A stretch of 64,000 nucleotides of DNA from Alphaproteobacteria bacterium (GCA_018827375.1 JAHJYW010000020.1:1-64000); one strand, 5' to 3'. Shown: positions 1 through 7,658, numbered from the stretch's first letter. Program-made: numbers and translations. Notes: generated by a model not told the origin, from the sequence alone.

Positions 1-55
1 AGCCGTCTTGCCCGCAGCGTTCATGCCGCCTTACTATGGGGAGGTGGCAGCATGA
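1..55 (+). CDS. C-terminal end of an unidentified upstream gene (partial)
   Basis: Frame 2 is open from the window edge and ends in PPYYGEVAA at a TGA at 53-55. That stop overlaps an ATG at 52 in an ATGA junction, as elsewhere in this element. Only 17 codons are visible, so no function can be assigned. The ATG at 52 follows a GGGAGG ribosome site but reads only ten codons before two adjacent stops (TAATAA, 82-87). Confidence 0.3.
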   Translation, partial: AVLPAAFMPPYYGEVAA

Positions 56-105
56 ACGCTGCTACTTTGAAACCGCCGGGCTAATAAATCTGGTGGATCA
101 CCCCT

Positions 106-213
106 GTGGGGCAGGCCACCAATCCCGCGCGGCTTGCGGAAATTCAACGCGGCATGGACGCAGCCAAGCAGGCTGAAGATGCATTCAACAATCCGGTGTC
201 GGCCCATGAATGA
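106..213 (+). CDS. Possible 35-codon ORF between element genes
   Basis: After the TAATAA double stop the same frame stays open to a TGA at 211-213. A GTG at 106, nine bases after a GGTGGA, could start a 35-residue helical peptide ending NNPVSAHE. The stop overlaps the next gene's ATG at 206, which suggests translational coupling. It may equally be an untranslated remnant of a longer gene that starts at 52. No family is recognised. Confidence 0.2.
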   Translation: MGQATNPARLAEIQRGMDAAKQAEDAFNNPVSAHE

Positions 214-499
214 AGCGCGTCTCAAATCTGCTAAATGGTCCTACCTCAACACCGTTGGTATCATTCGTGATCCGCCCGGCATTCCGCCACTTAAAGTGAG
301 GGGCATTCACGGCGGCTCTGAATTTACCGTGGGCCTGCTTATCAACGGCGTGACGGTTGAGCGATTGCCTGGTGAAAGTGTCGATGACCTCACTGCACGA
401 GTACGGCGCGACGAGTTACTTCGCGGCGATGCAGCTAACGAAGCCGTCACACTGTACGAACCAGCTGTGGAGCCGAAGCGTATCGAGGTGCGCCGATGA
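206..499 (+). CDS. Hypothetical protein of the integrated element
   Basis: A 97-residue protein I do not recognise. It has no membrane segment or signal peptide, a central hydrophobic GLLINGVTVE strand and a charged C-terminus ending KRIEVRR. I chose the ATG at 206 because it sits in an ATGAATGA coupling junction with the preceding short frame; in-frame ATGs at 179 and 134 are also possible. Its stop overlaps the next start (ATGA, 496-499), so it is co-translated with the gene before terS. That position suggests a phage- or satellite-type accessory role, but nothing in the residues shows a function. Confidence 0.55.
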   Translation: MNEARLKSAKWSYLNTVGIIRDPPGIPPLKVRGIHGGSEFTVGLLINGVTVERLPGESVDDLTARVRRDELLRGDAANEAVTLYEPAVEPKRIEVRR

Positions 500-873
500 C
501 GTGTCTTGCAATGAAGCATGCTTCAGATTTCGATAAATCCATTTTCGACCTATTCATGTCGCGTTCGATGAAAGCGGTAAGTGAGCTAGCTCGACACCAG
601 GGAAACCGCATACACTATGAAGCGGAACAGATCAGCAAGCGGTTGCATTTTAATGCGACTGAAAGGCTGCGCCGTTCATTCAGTATCCGACCATCCGAAC
701 TCTATCGTTTTGAGCCGGGTATAGTCGCTGCCTACGGTTCATACATGGCCTTGAACTGTGACCTTACAAATTATGCCATGAGCTTGTCAGAAGCCGATAT
801 TCGGTCGGGCAAAATATCGCCAGAAAACGCCGCAAGAAAATTGATTGGCTTATCCAGAAAGGCGCAGGCGTGA
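496..873 (+). CDS. Hypothetical protein upstream of the terminase genes
   Basis: A 125-residue, mostly helical basic protein with no family recognised. The start overlaps the previous stop (ATGA) and its own TGA overlaps the GTG start of the small-terminase-like gene (870), so the three genes form a coupled unit. The N-terminus contains alternative Met codons at residues 6, 20 and 25. There is no signal peptide or transmembrane stretch. Position immediately before packaging genes hints at DNA packaging or its control; this is inference from neighbourhood only. Confidence 0.55.
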   Translation: MTCLAMKHASDFDKSIFDLFMSRSMKAVSELARHQGNRIHYEAEQISKRLHFNATERLRRSFSIRPSELYRFEPGIVAAYGSYMALNCDLTNYAMSLSEADIRSGKISPENAARKLIGLSRKAQA

Positions 874-1307
874 TTAAGACGGGCAGACCAAAAAAAGAAC
901 CGCCGCCTGACGCAGCCCAGCGTATTCGCGAATTGTCCAGCGAAGGGCACAGCCAAATTGGTATTGCCAATTTTCTTGGTGTGTCTGCGACTACATTGAA
1001 GCGTTGGCTGCAAGACTTTCCTGCCCTCAGAGAACAGTACGATCTGGGTATAGAAAAAGAGCGCTTCGACCTCACCGACATGCTGTACAGCAAGGCCATG
1101 AAGGGCGACACTGTGGCCGCTATGTTCTTGCTCAAATCCCGGCACGGCTACCGGGACAATGGCACTGACGTTCAAGTCGGCAATCGCGTGAGTATCAACT
1201 TTACCTTGCCCGCCGCACTCCCGCTTTCCGACATGAAAGTCATCGAACATGGAAACGCAGACAATCGAACTCTCAGACTTTCAGCAGAAGGTCATGCTGC
1301 TTCCTGA
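870..1307 (+). CDS. Small terminase-like HTH protein
   Basis: 145 residues, GTG start overlapping the previous stop. Residues about 14-45 form a homeodomain-like helix-turn-helix (SQIGIANFLGVSATTLKRW) of the kind used by phage small terminase subunits to recognise pac/cos DNA. It is followed by a helical region with an YSKAMKGDTVAAMFLLKSR stretch, which is typical of TerS-like proteins. The gene overlaps the large terminase by 59 bases in another frame, the usual terS-terL arrangement. The last ~20 residues, encoded inside the overlap, are low in family signal. The alternative is a generic HTH regulator, but the neighbour makes TerS the better call. Confidence 0.7.
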   Translation: MIKTGRPKKEPPPDAAQRIRELSSEGHSQIGIANFLGVSATTLKRWLQDFPALREQYDLGIEKERFDLTDMLYSKAMKGDTVAAMFLLKSRHGYRDNGTDVQVGNRVSINFTLPAALPLSDMKVIEHGNADNRTLRLSAEGHAAS

Positions 1308-2637
1308 AGAACTGGACGTGTTTCTTGGCGGGGGCAGGGGCGGCGGCAAGTCATACGGGGAAGCATTGCTCGCGCTTCGGCATGCAGAGCAATACGGCGC
1401 GAAAGCACGCATCCTGTACGTTCGCCAAACTTACAAGGGCATTGCCGATTTTGAACTCGTTTGCCGAGAACTTTTCGGCACTGTCTACGGCACTGCGGCG
1501 AGGTATAATGCAGCAGAACATATTTGGCGTTTCCCTAATGGCGCAGTGATGGAGCTTGGCCAGCTGGAAACTCACAGCGACTATGCCAAGTATCAAGGCC
1601 GAAGCTTTACGCTGCTTCTGAGTGACGAAATCGGTCAGTACGCAACACCGGACTTACTCGACATTTTGCGATCCAACCTGCGCGGGCCAAAGGGTATGCC
1701 AATTCGTGTGGTGCTTGCCGGAAACCCCGGTGGGGTAGGGCATCAGTGGATTGCAAAGCGGTACGTGTTCAAAGCCGCGCCCTGGAAAGCCTTCCTTGAA
1801 CCAAAGAGCAAGCGGCAATTCGTATATGCGCCTTCAACATTCCTCGACAACAAGTTCATTGATCGCGAGCAATACAGCGATCAACTAAATTCGGCTTGCC
1901 CACATGACCCGGAACTTCTTCGTGCCTGGCTTGAAGGTGATTGGGCCGTTGCGCGCGGTGCCTACTTCGCTTCCGTGCTTGACGAAGATCGGAACGCAAT
2001 TGACCCGGCAATGTGGCAAACAATCCCGACGCATCACGGCTACCGCTGGCCAAGCTATCTTGCGCATGACTTCGGATCGTCTGCGCCGTCTGCAACTTAC
2101 GTTGTTCTGCAATCGCCTGGTGCTATCGGTCCCGATGGCCGGTACTATCCAAGAGACTCGCTTGTGATTGTCGATGAACTGGCGACCGCCATGCCTGGTC
2201 GGCCACAGCAGGGCTTGGGCTGGACCGTTCCCGTCATTGCTGAGGAAATAAAGGCCATGTGTGCGCGTTGGTGCATTCGGCCTGCAGGGGTGGCTGACGA
2301 TGCCATCTTCGCGAACATGGGCCATTCTGACGGCTCCATAGCGAAGGAATTTAGCCGCTGCGGGGTTCATTTCTCACCAGCCCGAAAGGCAGACCGACTG
2401 ACGGGCTGGAATATCATGCGCCGGTTACTCGCTGGTGCTGGAAAGCCAGACGTGCCTGGCCTCTTCATTTCGCGAGCATGCGAATACTTCTGGCAAACTG
2501 TGCCGTACCTTCCTCGCGACATTAAGCGGGTAGAAGACGTGGACTCTAGCGCAGCCGATCACGCAGCCGATGCGGTAAGGTACGGATGTCTCCGGCTACG
2601 CAATGAGGTAAGTCAAATTAGACTGTCGGGATTTTAA
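1249..2637 (+). CDS. Phage terminase large subunit
   Basis: A 462-residue packaging motor that couples ATP hydrolysis to DNA translocation into procapsids and cuts concatemers. An N-terminal Walker A (GGGRGGGKS, residues 27-35) and a Walker B-like LLLSDE near residue 122 define the ATPase. The C-terminal half carries RNase H-fold nuclease features: HDFGSS, then VADDAIF, and DHAADAVRYG near the end with a conserved metal-binding Asp. Length matches the family. It lies directly after the terS-like gene. In phages a portal gene normally follows, but here the next gene is a KAP NTPase, so the packaging pair has been separated from morphogenesis genes. Confidence 0.9.
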   Translation: METQTIELSDFQQKVMLLPEELDVFLGGGRGGGKSYGEALLALRHAEQYGAKARILYVRQTYKGIADFELVCRELFGTVYGTAARYNAAEHIWRFPNGAVMELGQLETHSDYAKYQGRSFTLLLSDEIGQYATPDLLDILRSNLRGPKGMPIRVVLAGNPGGVGHQWIAKRYVFKAAPWKAFLEPKSKRQFVYAPSTFLDNKFIDREQYSDQLNSACPHDPELLRAWLEGDWAVARGAYFASVLDEDRNAIDPAMWQTIPTHHGYRWPSYLAHDFGSSAPSATYVVLQSPGAIGPDGRYYPRDSLVIVDELATAMPGRPQQGLGWTVPVIAEEIKAMCARWCIRPAGVADDAIFANMGHSDGSIAKEFSRCGVHFSPARKADRLTGWNIMRRLLAGAGKPDVPGLFISRACEYFWQTVPYLPRDIKRVEDVDSSAADHAADAVRYGCLRLRNEVSQIRLSGF

Positions 2638-2676
2638 TCTCAACGTTAGGGTGTTTCCCAATGCGGAGATTCGAAT

Positions 2677-4353
2677 ATGTCCAAGGAACCTGTCGAAGAA
2701 CAAATGCGTCGGTTCTTGATGAGTGATGAGCCCGAAGCAATTTGTATTACGGGCTTGTGGGGCGTCGGGAAGACGTATCTTTGGGAGAACGCCGTCTTGC
2801 CCGACGCCAAACGCAAGAGGGAGATTAAATTAGATCGGTATTCGTATGTATCACTATTCGGCATCAATGATCTGGATGGATTAAGGCAGGCGATCTTTGC
2901 AAACTCCTTGCCAATTGAAGATATCAACAAGCCATACAGCATTGAAAACAGTGCCCGACAATGGTCGTCATCGCTGGCTAAGATAGCGGAAGTTGTTCCA
3001 TACGTTGGTGGCGCTGCAAAACACATCGCGCCGTTTCTCTCAATGACGATATCCAAACAGATTGTTTGCTTTGACGACCTTGAACGGAAAGGAAGCTCGC
3101 TGAGTATACGCGATGTCTTGGGCTTGGTGACTTTTTTAAAGGAGCAACGCCAATGTCAGGTGATCGTCTTAACGAATAGCGGCGACTTAACCGGAGACGA
3201 TGAGGAGCAATTCAACCAGTACCTAGAAAAGGTCTTTGATAGGATATTGGTTTTCGACCCGACGCCTGAGTACTGCGCGCAGATCGCCATTGACGATGAC
3301 AAGTACGGAATCACAGATAAGATCACAACACTACGCATCGCCAATATCAGGATAATCTTTAAAATTCGCGACATGTTGGGCGAAATAATAGTTCACCTGA
3401 CAGAGTATGATGCGGCAATACACGAGCAAGCCGTCCGTGCTCTCGTGCTTGCATGCTGGATCAAGTACGCGAAAGGCACTCCAACTCCCAAGTTTCTGAA
3501 CGAACGGCACTCATTTCGCTTCATGCAGGACCGCAAAAAGGCGACGGAGGAATATCCTGATATCGCGCGCTGGAATGGCCTTCTTGATAACTACAACTAT
3601 GGAGAGATGGATGCCTTCGACACCGTTATTTTTGACGCGGTTTCTAAAGGCTACCTCGATCCCATTTCACTCAAAGAGCAAGCTTCCTTGCTTCAGAAAG
3701 GCGTAGATTCGAGGGCAGGGTATAACGAGCGCCGTTTAGCGTGGAGGCTATTTCATGACTCGCTAAGCGACAATGAGGATGAGGTTGTGCAAGCTTTCAC
3801 TAGTGCCTTCGGTAGTAATGTAGAAACCTTGCGCGCAGGTTCACTTGCGCAAGCGTTGGAATTGCTGCGCGACCTAGGGCACAACATCGAAGCCGACGAA
3901 CTGATAGCACTCTATTGCGACACCCATGACGGCGAGCTGGATGCTTTCGATGTCACCCAACAGCAAGAATATAATTCAAAGATCGAGGACAAAAAGCTTC
4001 TTGATGAAATGGACGCACGCTACAGGGAGCTATCAGGGCAGGTGGAGCCTCTTGAAGCGTTACTTGATCCCATGCGAACTCTTGGTCGTCGCTATGATTA
4101 TGAGCGAGCGTCTGCGATAACAATTGACGAACTTAAAACCGCATTCACGACGCTTGAGGGCGAAGAACTGAAGCTGCTTTTTAGTAGGTGTTTCGAGATC
4201 GCAGCTCCGGCCTCTTTTGACGAAGGCGCCAAGGAGTTAAGGCGCAAAGGAAAAGAAGCACTTGCACTTGTAGCAAAATCATCAGTCAATAAGCTTCGCT
4301 TAAAAAGGTGGGGTTACAGCTTTGAGGGCGAAGATTCTGCCGATGAACTTTGA
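2677..4353 (+). CDS. KAP-family P-loop NTPase, possible defence cargo
   Basis: A 558-residue soluble NTPase. Walker A is GLWGVGKT (26-33) and the Walker B region is IVCFDDLE (about 128-135), the double-acidic pattern of KAP/STAND-type P-loop ATPases. A sensor-like VIVLTNSGD follows. The C-terminal 350 residues are helical and charged, with no membrane segments, unlike classical membrane KAP proteins. GGAG lies eight bases before the ATG. Base composition is distinctly AT-rich for this chromosome. Such NTPases often occur as cargo in prophages and satellites and some act in anti-phage defence (PifA of plasmid F is a KAP protein). Defence is therefore a plausible inference, but no effector domain is visible here. 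Confidence 0.65.
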   Translation: MSKEPVEEQMRRFLMSDEPEAICITGLWGVGKTYLWENAVLPDAKRKREIKLDRYSYVSLFGINDLDGLRQAIFANSLPIEDINKPYSIENSARQWSSSLAKIAEVVPYVGGAAKHIAPFLSMTISKQIVCFDDLERKGSSLSIRDVLGLVTFLKEQRQCQVIVLTNSGDLTGDDEEQFNQYLEKVFDRILVFDPTPEYCAQIAIDDDKYGITDKITTLRIANIRIIFKIRDMLGEIIVHLTEYDAAIHEQAVRALVLACWIKYAKGTPTPKFLNERHSFRFMQDRKKATEEYPDIARWNGLLDNYNYGEMDAFDTVIFDAVSKGYLDPISLKEQASLLQKGVDSRAGYNERRLAWRLFHDSLSDNEDEVVQAFTSAFGSNVETLRAGSLAQALELLRDLGHNIEADELIALYCDTHDGELDAFDVTQQQEYNSKIEDKKLLDEMDARYRELSGQVEPLEALLDPMRTLGRRYDYERASAITIDELKTAFTTLEGEELKLLFSRCFEIAAPASFDEGAKELRRKGKEALALVAKSSVNKLRLKRWGYSFEGEDSADEL

Positions 4354-4358
4354 GGCTA

Positions 4359-4406
4359 TTGCGGTATCGAAATACTTTCGCCGGTAAGTTAAAAAACGTT
4401 GCGGTA
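4359..4406 (+). promoter_or_regulatory. Direct repeat pair upstream of alpA-like gene
   Basis: TTGCGGTA occurs at 4359-4366 and again at 4399-4406, a 40-base period (about four helical turns). It lies in the 103-base gap before the AlpA-like gene. An AT-rich stretch (TTAAAAAA) lies between the copies. This is a candidate operator for the AlpA-like protein or a phage regulator; no clear -35/-10 pair was found. Confidence 0.3.
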
Positions 4407-4456
4407 CGGATCATTTCTATGTTTCCTATCTCTCTATCTTCGGAAAGGGACTGGAC

Positions 4457-4669
4457 ATGGAATCTCAACCACGGCTCATCAGCATCAAGGAAATCAGCGA
4501 GCGCACGTCTCTGAGTAAGCCGTCAGTGCACCGCCTCATTAGGGCCGGTCAACTGAGGCCGGTTCGGATCGGCACGAGGCTCGTAATTCCTGAGAATGAA
4601 TTCGAAGCCTGGCTAGGCGAGCGCATGAAATCCCGGCCTCCCATTGGCGAGGTTATCAGCATTGAATGA
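4457..4669 (+). CDS. AlpA/excisionase-like DNA-binding regulator
   Basis: A 70-residue winged helix-turn-helix protein. ISIKEISERTSLSKPSVHR gives the recognition helix and RIGTRLVIPENEFEAWL the wing and C-terminal strand, the pattern of the HTH_17/AlpA/Xis group. AlpA proteins activate replication/excision operons in satellites and cryptic prophages. A strong GGAAAGGGA ribosome site lies just upstream of the ATG. The stop overlaps the next ATG (4666-4669), so it is translationally coupled to the primase, which fits a role as first gene and regulator of the replication operon. An excisionase function is the alternative. Confidence 0.8.
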   Translation: MESQPRLISIKEISERTSLSKPSVHRLIRAGQLRPVRIGTRLVIPENEFEAWLGERMKSRPPIGEVISIE

Positions 4670-5715
4670 CCCGTGAAAAGAAAAGCCGCCCCGCTAGCGA
4701 CGGGACGGCTTACGACTACCTGAGTTGCATGGCCTACAACGATTCAGATCATAGTTCGAAATCGCTCTCTAATCAATCGATATTTTCAAATATACCCAAT
4801 GAACTCAGGGTATTGAAGCAGTGGATATGTTGGGGCTTTGAACGTGTAGCAAACCGCACGAAGCTTGCAAAAGTTCCGTACACGCCCGGTACATTCAGTA
4901 AGGCGTCTGCGACGAATCCTGATACTTGGCGTACTTATGACGAAGCAATTGCCAGCGTTGCTACTCGTAATTTTGACGGCATTGGGTTTGTACTCACAGA
5001 GCATGACTCCTACGTGTTCGTTGACTTCGACGTAGCGCCCGAAGCTGACGGCCTGAGTGCACATCAGATAGCACTAGGCGAAGCGCTTGGAAGCTACAGC
5101 GAATTGTCACCAAGCGGCAAAGGCGCGCACGTAATCGTCAAGGGGAAACTGCCTCCCGGTAGCCGCAACCGAAATGGCACCGTCGAAATCTACGACTGTG
5201 CACGCTACATGACGATGACTGGAAACAGCTTCGGAAATCCGCACATAATCGACAATCAGCCTGTAATTGACCGCATAGTTTCCGAACTTGGCAAGGGTCA
5301 GACGTTAAGCGGCCACATTGATTTGAATGCACCGCAAACTGAAGACGACCGCGCACTATGGGACCGTGCCCTGCAGGCAAAGAATGGCGGACGGTTTGGC
5401 CTTCTTTGGAATGGTCAGTGGCAAGCGCTGCACCCGTCGCAATCGGAAGCTGATTACGACCTTTGCGAAATGCTGGCGTTCTCGTGTCGCAACGATCCAT
5501 GCTTTGAGCAGATCGTTCGACTGTTTCGTCTGTCGGGTCTTGGCCAGCGCTCGAAGGCCTCTCGCGATGACTATGTGATGGGAACGGCTCTACGTGCTGT
5601 TCGAAAAGTCGCTGAGAAGCGTGAACAGCAGCGCCGATACATGAACTCACCCGAATATCAGGCGACGGTGGCGGCGTTGATCGCCGCTGCCAACTCCGCC
5701 GCCCTTAAAACCTAG
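4666..5715 (+). CDS. AEP-type primase/polymerase (NrS-1-like)
   Basis: 349 residues. The prim-pol core shows the archaeo-eukaryotic primase motifs in order: VDFD (119-122, metal-binding acids), SPSGKGAH (148-155, the SxxGxH type) and EIYDCARYMTMTGN (174-187). The C-terminal part (LWNGQW, HPSQSEADYDLC, ending in a FRLSGL stretch) matches the helix-bundle region of NrS-1-like phage/satellite polymerases. It likely primes the element's own replication with the ATPase encoded next (gap 5 bases). The ATG at 4666 overlaps the alpA stop. An ATG at 4729 after the 4683-4711 hairpin is a credible alternative start, since conserved sequence begins only around NIPNELRVLKQW (residue 42). Confidence 0.85.
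   Translation: MTREKKSRPASDGTAYDYLSCMAYNDSDHSSKSLSNQSIFSNIPNELRVLKQWICWGFERVANRTKLAKVPYTPGTFSKASATNPDTWRTYDEAIASVATRNFDGIGFVLTEHDSYVFVDFDVAPEADGLSAHQIALGEALGSYSELSPSGKGAHVIVKGKLPPGSRNRNGTVEIYDCARYMTMTGNSFGNPHIIDNQPVIDRIVSELGKGQTLSGHIDLNAPQTEDDRALWDRALQAKNGGRFGLLWNGQWQALHPSQSEADYDLCEMLAFSCRNDPCFEQIVRLFRLSGLGQRSKASRDDYVMGTALRAVRKVAEKREQQRRYMNSPEYQATVAALIAAANSAALKT
4675..4711 (-). terminator. Hairpin with leftward T-tract at the alpA-primase junction
   Basis: Arms at 4683-4693 and 4701-4711 pair in 10 of 11 positions around a seven-base loop. Read leftwards, the stem is followed by TTCTTTTC, an intrinsic terminator shape. It would stop antisense transcription entering from the primase side, and the same hairpin also sits in the sense mRNA just after the AlpA stop. 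It overlaps the first codons of the primase if that gene starts at 4666. Confidence 0.5.
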
Positions 5716-5720
5716 AAAGC

Positions 5721-6836
5721 ATGCCAGTGACCTCACCATCCCCCATCGCATCGATTCAAAGCGCACCATCAAATGTGCAGACCCTGGGCGAGTTCACCCA
5801 GAACAGCCCGCCGCCGCACTATGTCTGGCATCGGGTGCTTCAGTCAGGTTGCTTGTACGCACTCACTGCCCCCTGGGGCGCAGGCAAGACGGCTATCGCG
5901 GTGACGATCGCGTTGCACCTAGCTGCAGGCAGAGCGTTGTTCAATCGCGGCACCGTAGCATCGCGCGTGTTGTTCCTATGCGGCGAGAACCCTGAAGATG
6001 TGAAGATGCGCGTGCAAGCTGCAGGCATTCGCTTCAACATCGACAAGGTGACTGTGAATGACAGGCTGTTCTTCACCAAAACGCCTTTTGCGATTGACGA
6101 ACCATTCGCCCTGCAAAGCTTCATAGTTGACGCAGCCCGCTACGGGCCTTTTGATTTCGTCATTGTAGACACCGGTCCTGCGCATTCCTCGGCTGCTGAT
6201 GAAAACGATAACCGCCACATGCAGAAACTGGCGCTTGCCTTGCGCGAACTCATGCAGGCGCTTGGCAACCCCGCAACATTGGTGCTGATGCACCCAACAA
6301 AGAGTGCGACACGCGACACGCTAGAGCCACGCGGCGGCGGCTCATTTAGCGGTAGCGTGGACGGCCTGCTGTGCGGCTGGAAAGAAGGCGAGCATGTGGA
6401 GTTCTTTCATCGCACGAAATTCCGTGGGCCTGGCTTTGATCCGATGTTCTTCGAGTTGGAACGCTACACTTTCGAGAATTACAAAGACAACTTCGGTGAG
6501 GCGACAGTTTCAGTGATTGCGGTGCCAGCGAGCGCCAAGCCCCATAGCGCCAAACAACTCACGGGTAGCAACCGTATTGCATTCGACGCACTACGGGAAT
6601 GTCGCGAAGATGGTGAAGCGCCGAGTGAGGCAACACGTTTTGAGACCTCGCCCTTCGTGCCAGAAGTTGTTGTCAGCGAAGAAGTCTGGCGTGAGCGATG
6701 CTACGCGACCGGTATTTCGGACGGCGAACAAGACGCAAAGCGCAAAGCCTTCGCACGCACCCGAAAGGCTCTACTGGATAGCGGTAAGGTCCGAACGTTC
6801 AACGGTACTTACTGGCTGATTGATTGGTGTTCGTGA
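5721..6836 (+). CDS. RepA-like hexameric ATPase/helicase
   Basis: 371 residues. RecA-fold ATPase: Walker A APWGAGKT (about 50-57), Walker B FDFVIVDTGPAHS, then LVLMHPTKS and a RGGGSFSGSVDGLL loop. These match RepA/AAA_25 helicases of plasmids, satellites and phages. The C-terminal ~100 residues look like a winged-helix tail ending in RTFNGTYWLIDW. It follows the primase by five bases, so primase and helicase form a compact replication module, and the candidate origin lies downstream of it. Together these suggest autonomous or induced replication of the element. Confidence 0.8.
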   Translation: MPVTSPSPIASIQSAPSNVQTLGEFTQNSPPPHYVWHRVLQSGCLYALTAPWGAGKTAIAVTIALHLAAGRALFNRGTVASRVLFLCGENPEDVKMRVQAAGIRFNIDKVTVNDRLFFTKTPFAIDEPFALQSFIVDAARYGPFDFVIVDTGPAHSSAADENDNRHMQKLALALRELMQALGNPATLVLMHPTKSATRDTLEPRGGGSFSGSVDGLLCGWKEGEHVEFFHRTKFRGPGFDPMFFELERYTFENYKDNFGEATVSVIAVPASAKPHSAKQLTGSNRIAFDALRECREDGEAPSEATRFETSPFVPEVVVSEEVWRERCYATGISDGEQDAKRKAFARTRKALLDSGKVRTFNGTYWLIDWCS

Positions 6837-6915
6837 ACTGACTTTCGATCTTGACTTCGTTCCCTGTTTGTTCAATCAATCGAAGATTGACAATGATTCC
6901 ACAAAGGGGAACGCA

Positions 6916-7146
6916 ATGGCGATGTACAAGTACGGTCAGTTTCTGGAAAAGAGCGACGATGCTGCTTTTGATAAGCTTTATAAGCCAGGTGAGACTGTCC
7001 CGCATTCTGGAATATACCAATGTAACGGATGTCATGACGAAGTCGCCTGTAATGCGGGCGACCCGTTTCCGCCTCAAAACCATCATCAGCACAACAACAA
7101 TACTCTGATACGATGGAAGCTTCTCGTTTATTCGGTTCAGCTCTAA
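6916..7146 (+). CDS. Small 'protein L'-like Cys/His protein
   Basis: 76 residues. GIYQCNGCHDEVACNAG provides a CxxC plus further Cys/His positions, followed by FPPQNHHQH and an IRWKLLVYS tail. I recall this pattern from a small widespread family annotated protein L, found in enterobacteria and others; its role is unknown to me. A clear AAAGGGGA ribosome site before the ATG at 6916 argues for this start rather than the longer frame from 6820. It is the last gene of the element, 317 bases before the tRNA. The residues suggest a zinc-ribbon-like fold, but only one clean CxxC is present. Confidence 0.6.
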   Translation: MAMYKYGQFLEKSDDAAFDKLYKPGETVPHSGIYQCNGCHDEVACNAGDPFPPQNHHQHNNNTLIRWKLLVYSVQL

Positions 7147-7462
7147 TCGTTTCCTATATTCCTAAGTGGGCTGGTGATCGGACATGAGACCCGGACAGGG
7201 ACAACCCTACGGGTATTGTCCTGTCCGTCCGGGTTAGCCTCATCCATGCTGGAGCGGGACATTTAGGACTTGTCCGGGTTTGTCCGGTTTGTCCGGGTAG
7301 GAAACGAGAGCGCCGAAGCGTGCGTTTCCGTCTTTCTCTCAACTATAAAAAGACAGCCTGGATTCAGCCCCAAAATGCCGCTGATTTGAGCCTCGCGGGT
7401 GCCTATGGGGTGCCGGTAATAAATCGCCTGGATTTGAAAATCTCGCGATCTGTAATGTTTAT
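7147..7462. other. Non-coding end of the element with iterons and hairpin
   Basis: No credible gene is seen in these 316 bases. A large imperfect inverted repeat lies at 7190-7233 (CCCGGACAGGGACAA against TTGTCCTGTCCGTCCGGG around a CCCTACGGG core). Three tandem GTCCGG iterons follow at 7272, 7282 and 7291, with an AT-rich patch (AACTATAAAAAG, about 7341-7352) beyond them. GCCTGGATT is repeated at 7356 and 7426. Iterons sharing sequence with a hairpin next to primase and helicase genes fit a replication origin. The stem is not followed by a T-run, so it is not a standard terminator. Confidence 0.45.
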
Positions 7463-7539
7463 TGGTGCACCCAACAGGATTTGAACCTGTGACCTCTGCC
7501 TTCGGAGGGCAGCGCTCTATCCAGCTGAGCTATGGGTGC
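7463..7539 (-). tRNA. tRNA-Arg (CCG anticodon)
   Basis: A complete 77-base cloverleaf read leftwards: seven-pair acceptor stem GCACCCA/TGGGTGC, anticodon loop CTCCGAA (anticodon CCG, codon CGG), TTCGAAT T-loop, discriminator A and encoded CCA. The 3' end faces the mobile element, whose genes stop just to the left. The gene is intact, consistent with an integration event that recreated the tRNA 3' end. Confidence 0.97.
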
Positions 7540-7658
7540 GGGGTGGCCGTGTCTTTAGGCCAAGCCGGCCGGGGGCGCAACGGGTCAATGCCGCCTCAGG
7601 TCGTTTGCGCTTGCGGCTTTATGGGCTAGCTAAGGCGGCAACCGAAAAAGGAACCAAC

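Larger units (their letters stand above)
1..7462. mobile_element. Right part of a tRNA-integrated phage satellite or prophage
   Basis: All genes here run rightwards with tight or overlapping junctions. They encode packaging functions (870-2637), a KAP NTPase (2677-4353), an AlpA-like regulator, a primase and a replication ATPase (4457-6836), then an iteron/hairpin region. Base composition is visibly more AT-rich than the chromosome to the right. The block ends at the encoded CCA end of a tRNA-Arg gene, the usual attachment point of tyrosine-recombinase elements. No integrase, portal, capsid or tail gene is seen, so the element must extend left beyond base 1. Terminase followed by cargo and replication genes is more satellite-like than phage-like, but a rearranged prophage cannot be excluded. 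Confidence 0.7.

Noticed and set aside
7190-7233. Terminator interpretation of the element hairpin
   Set aside because: The imperfect stem has no T-run on either side, so origin-type structure is the better reading.
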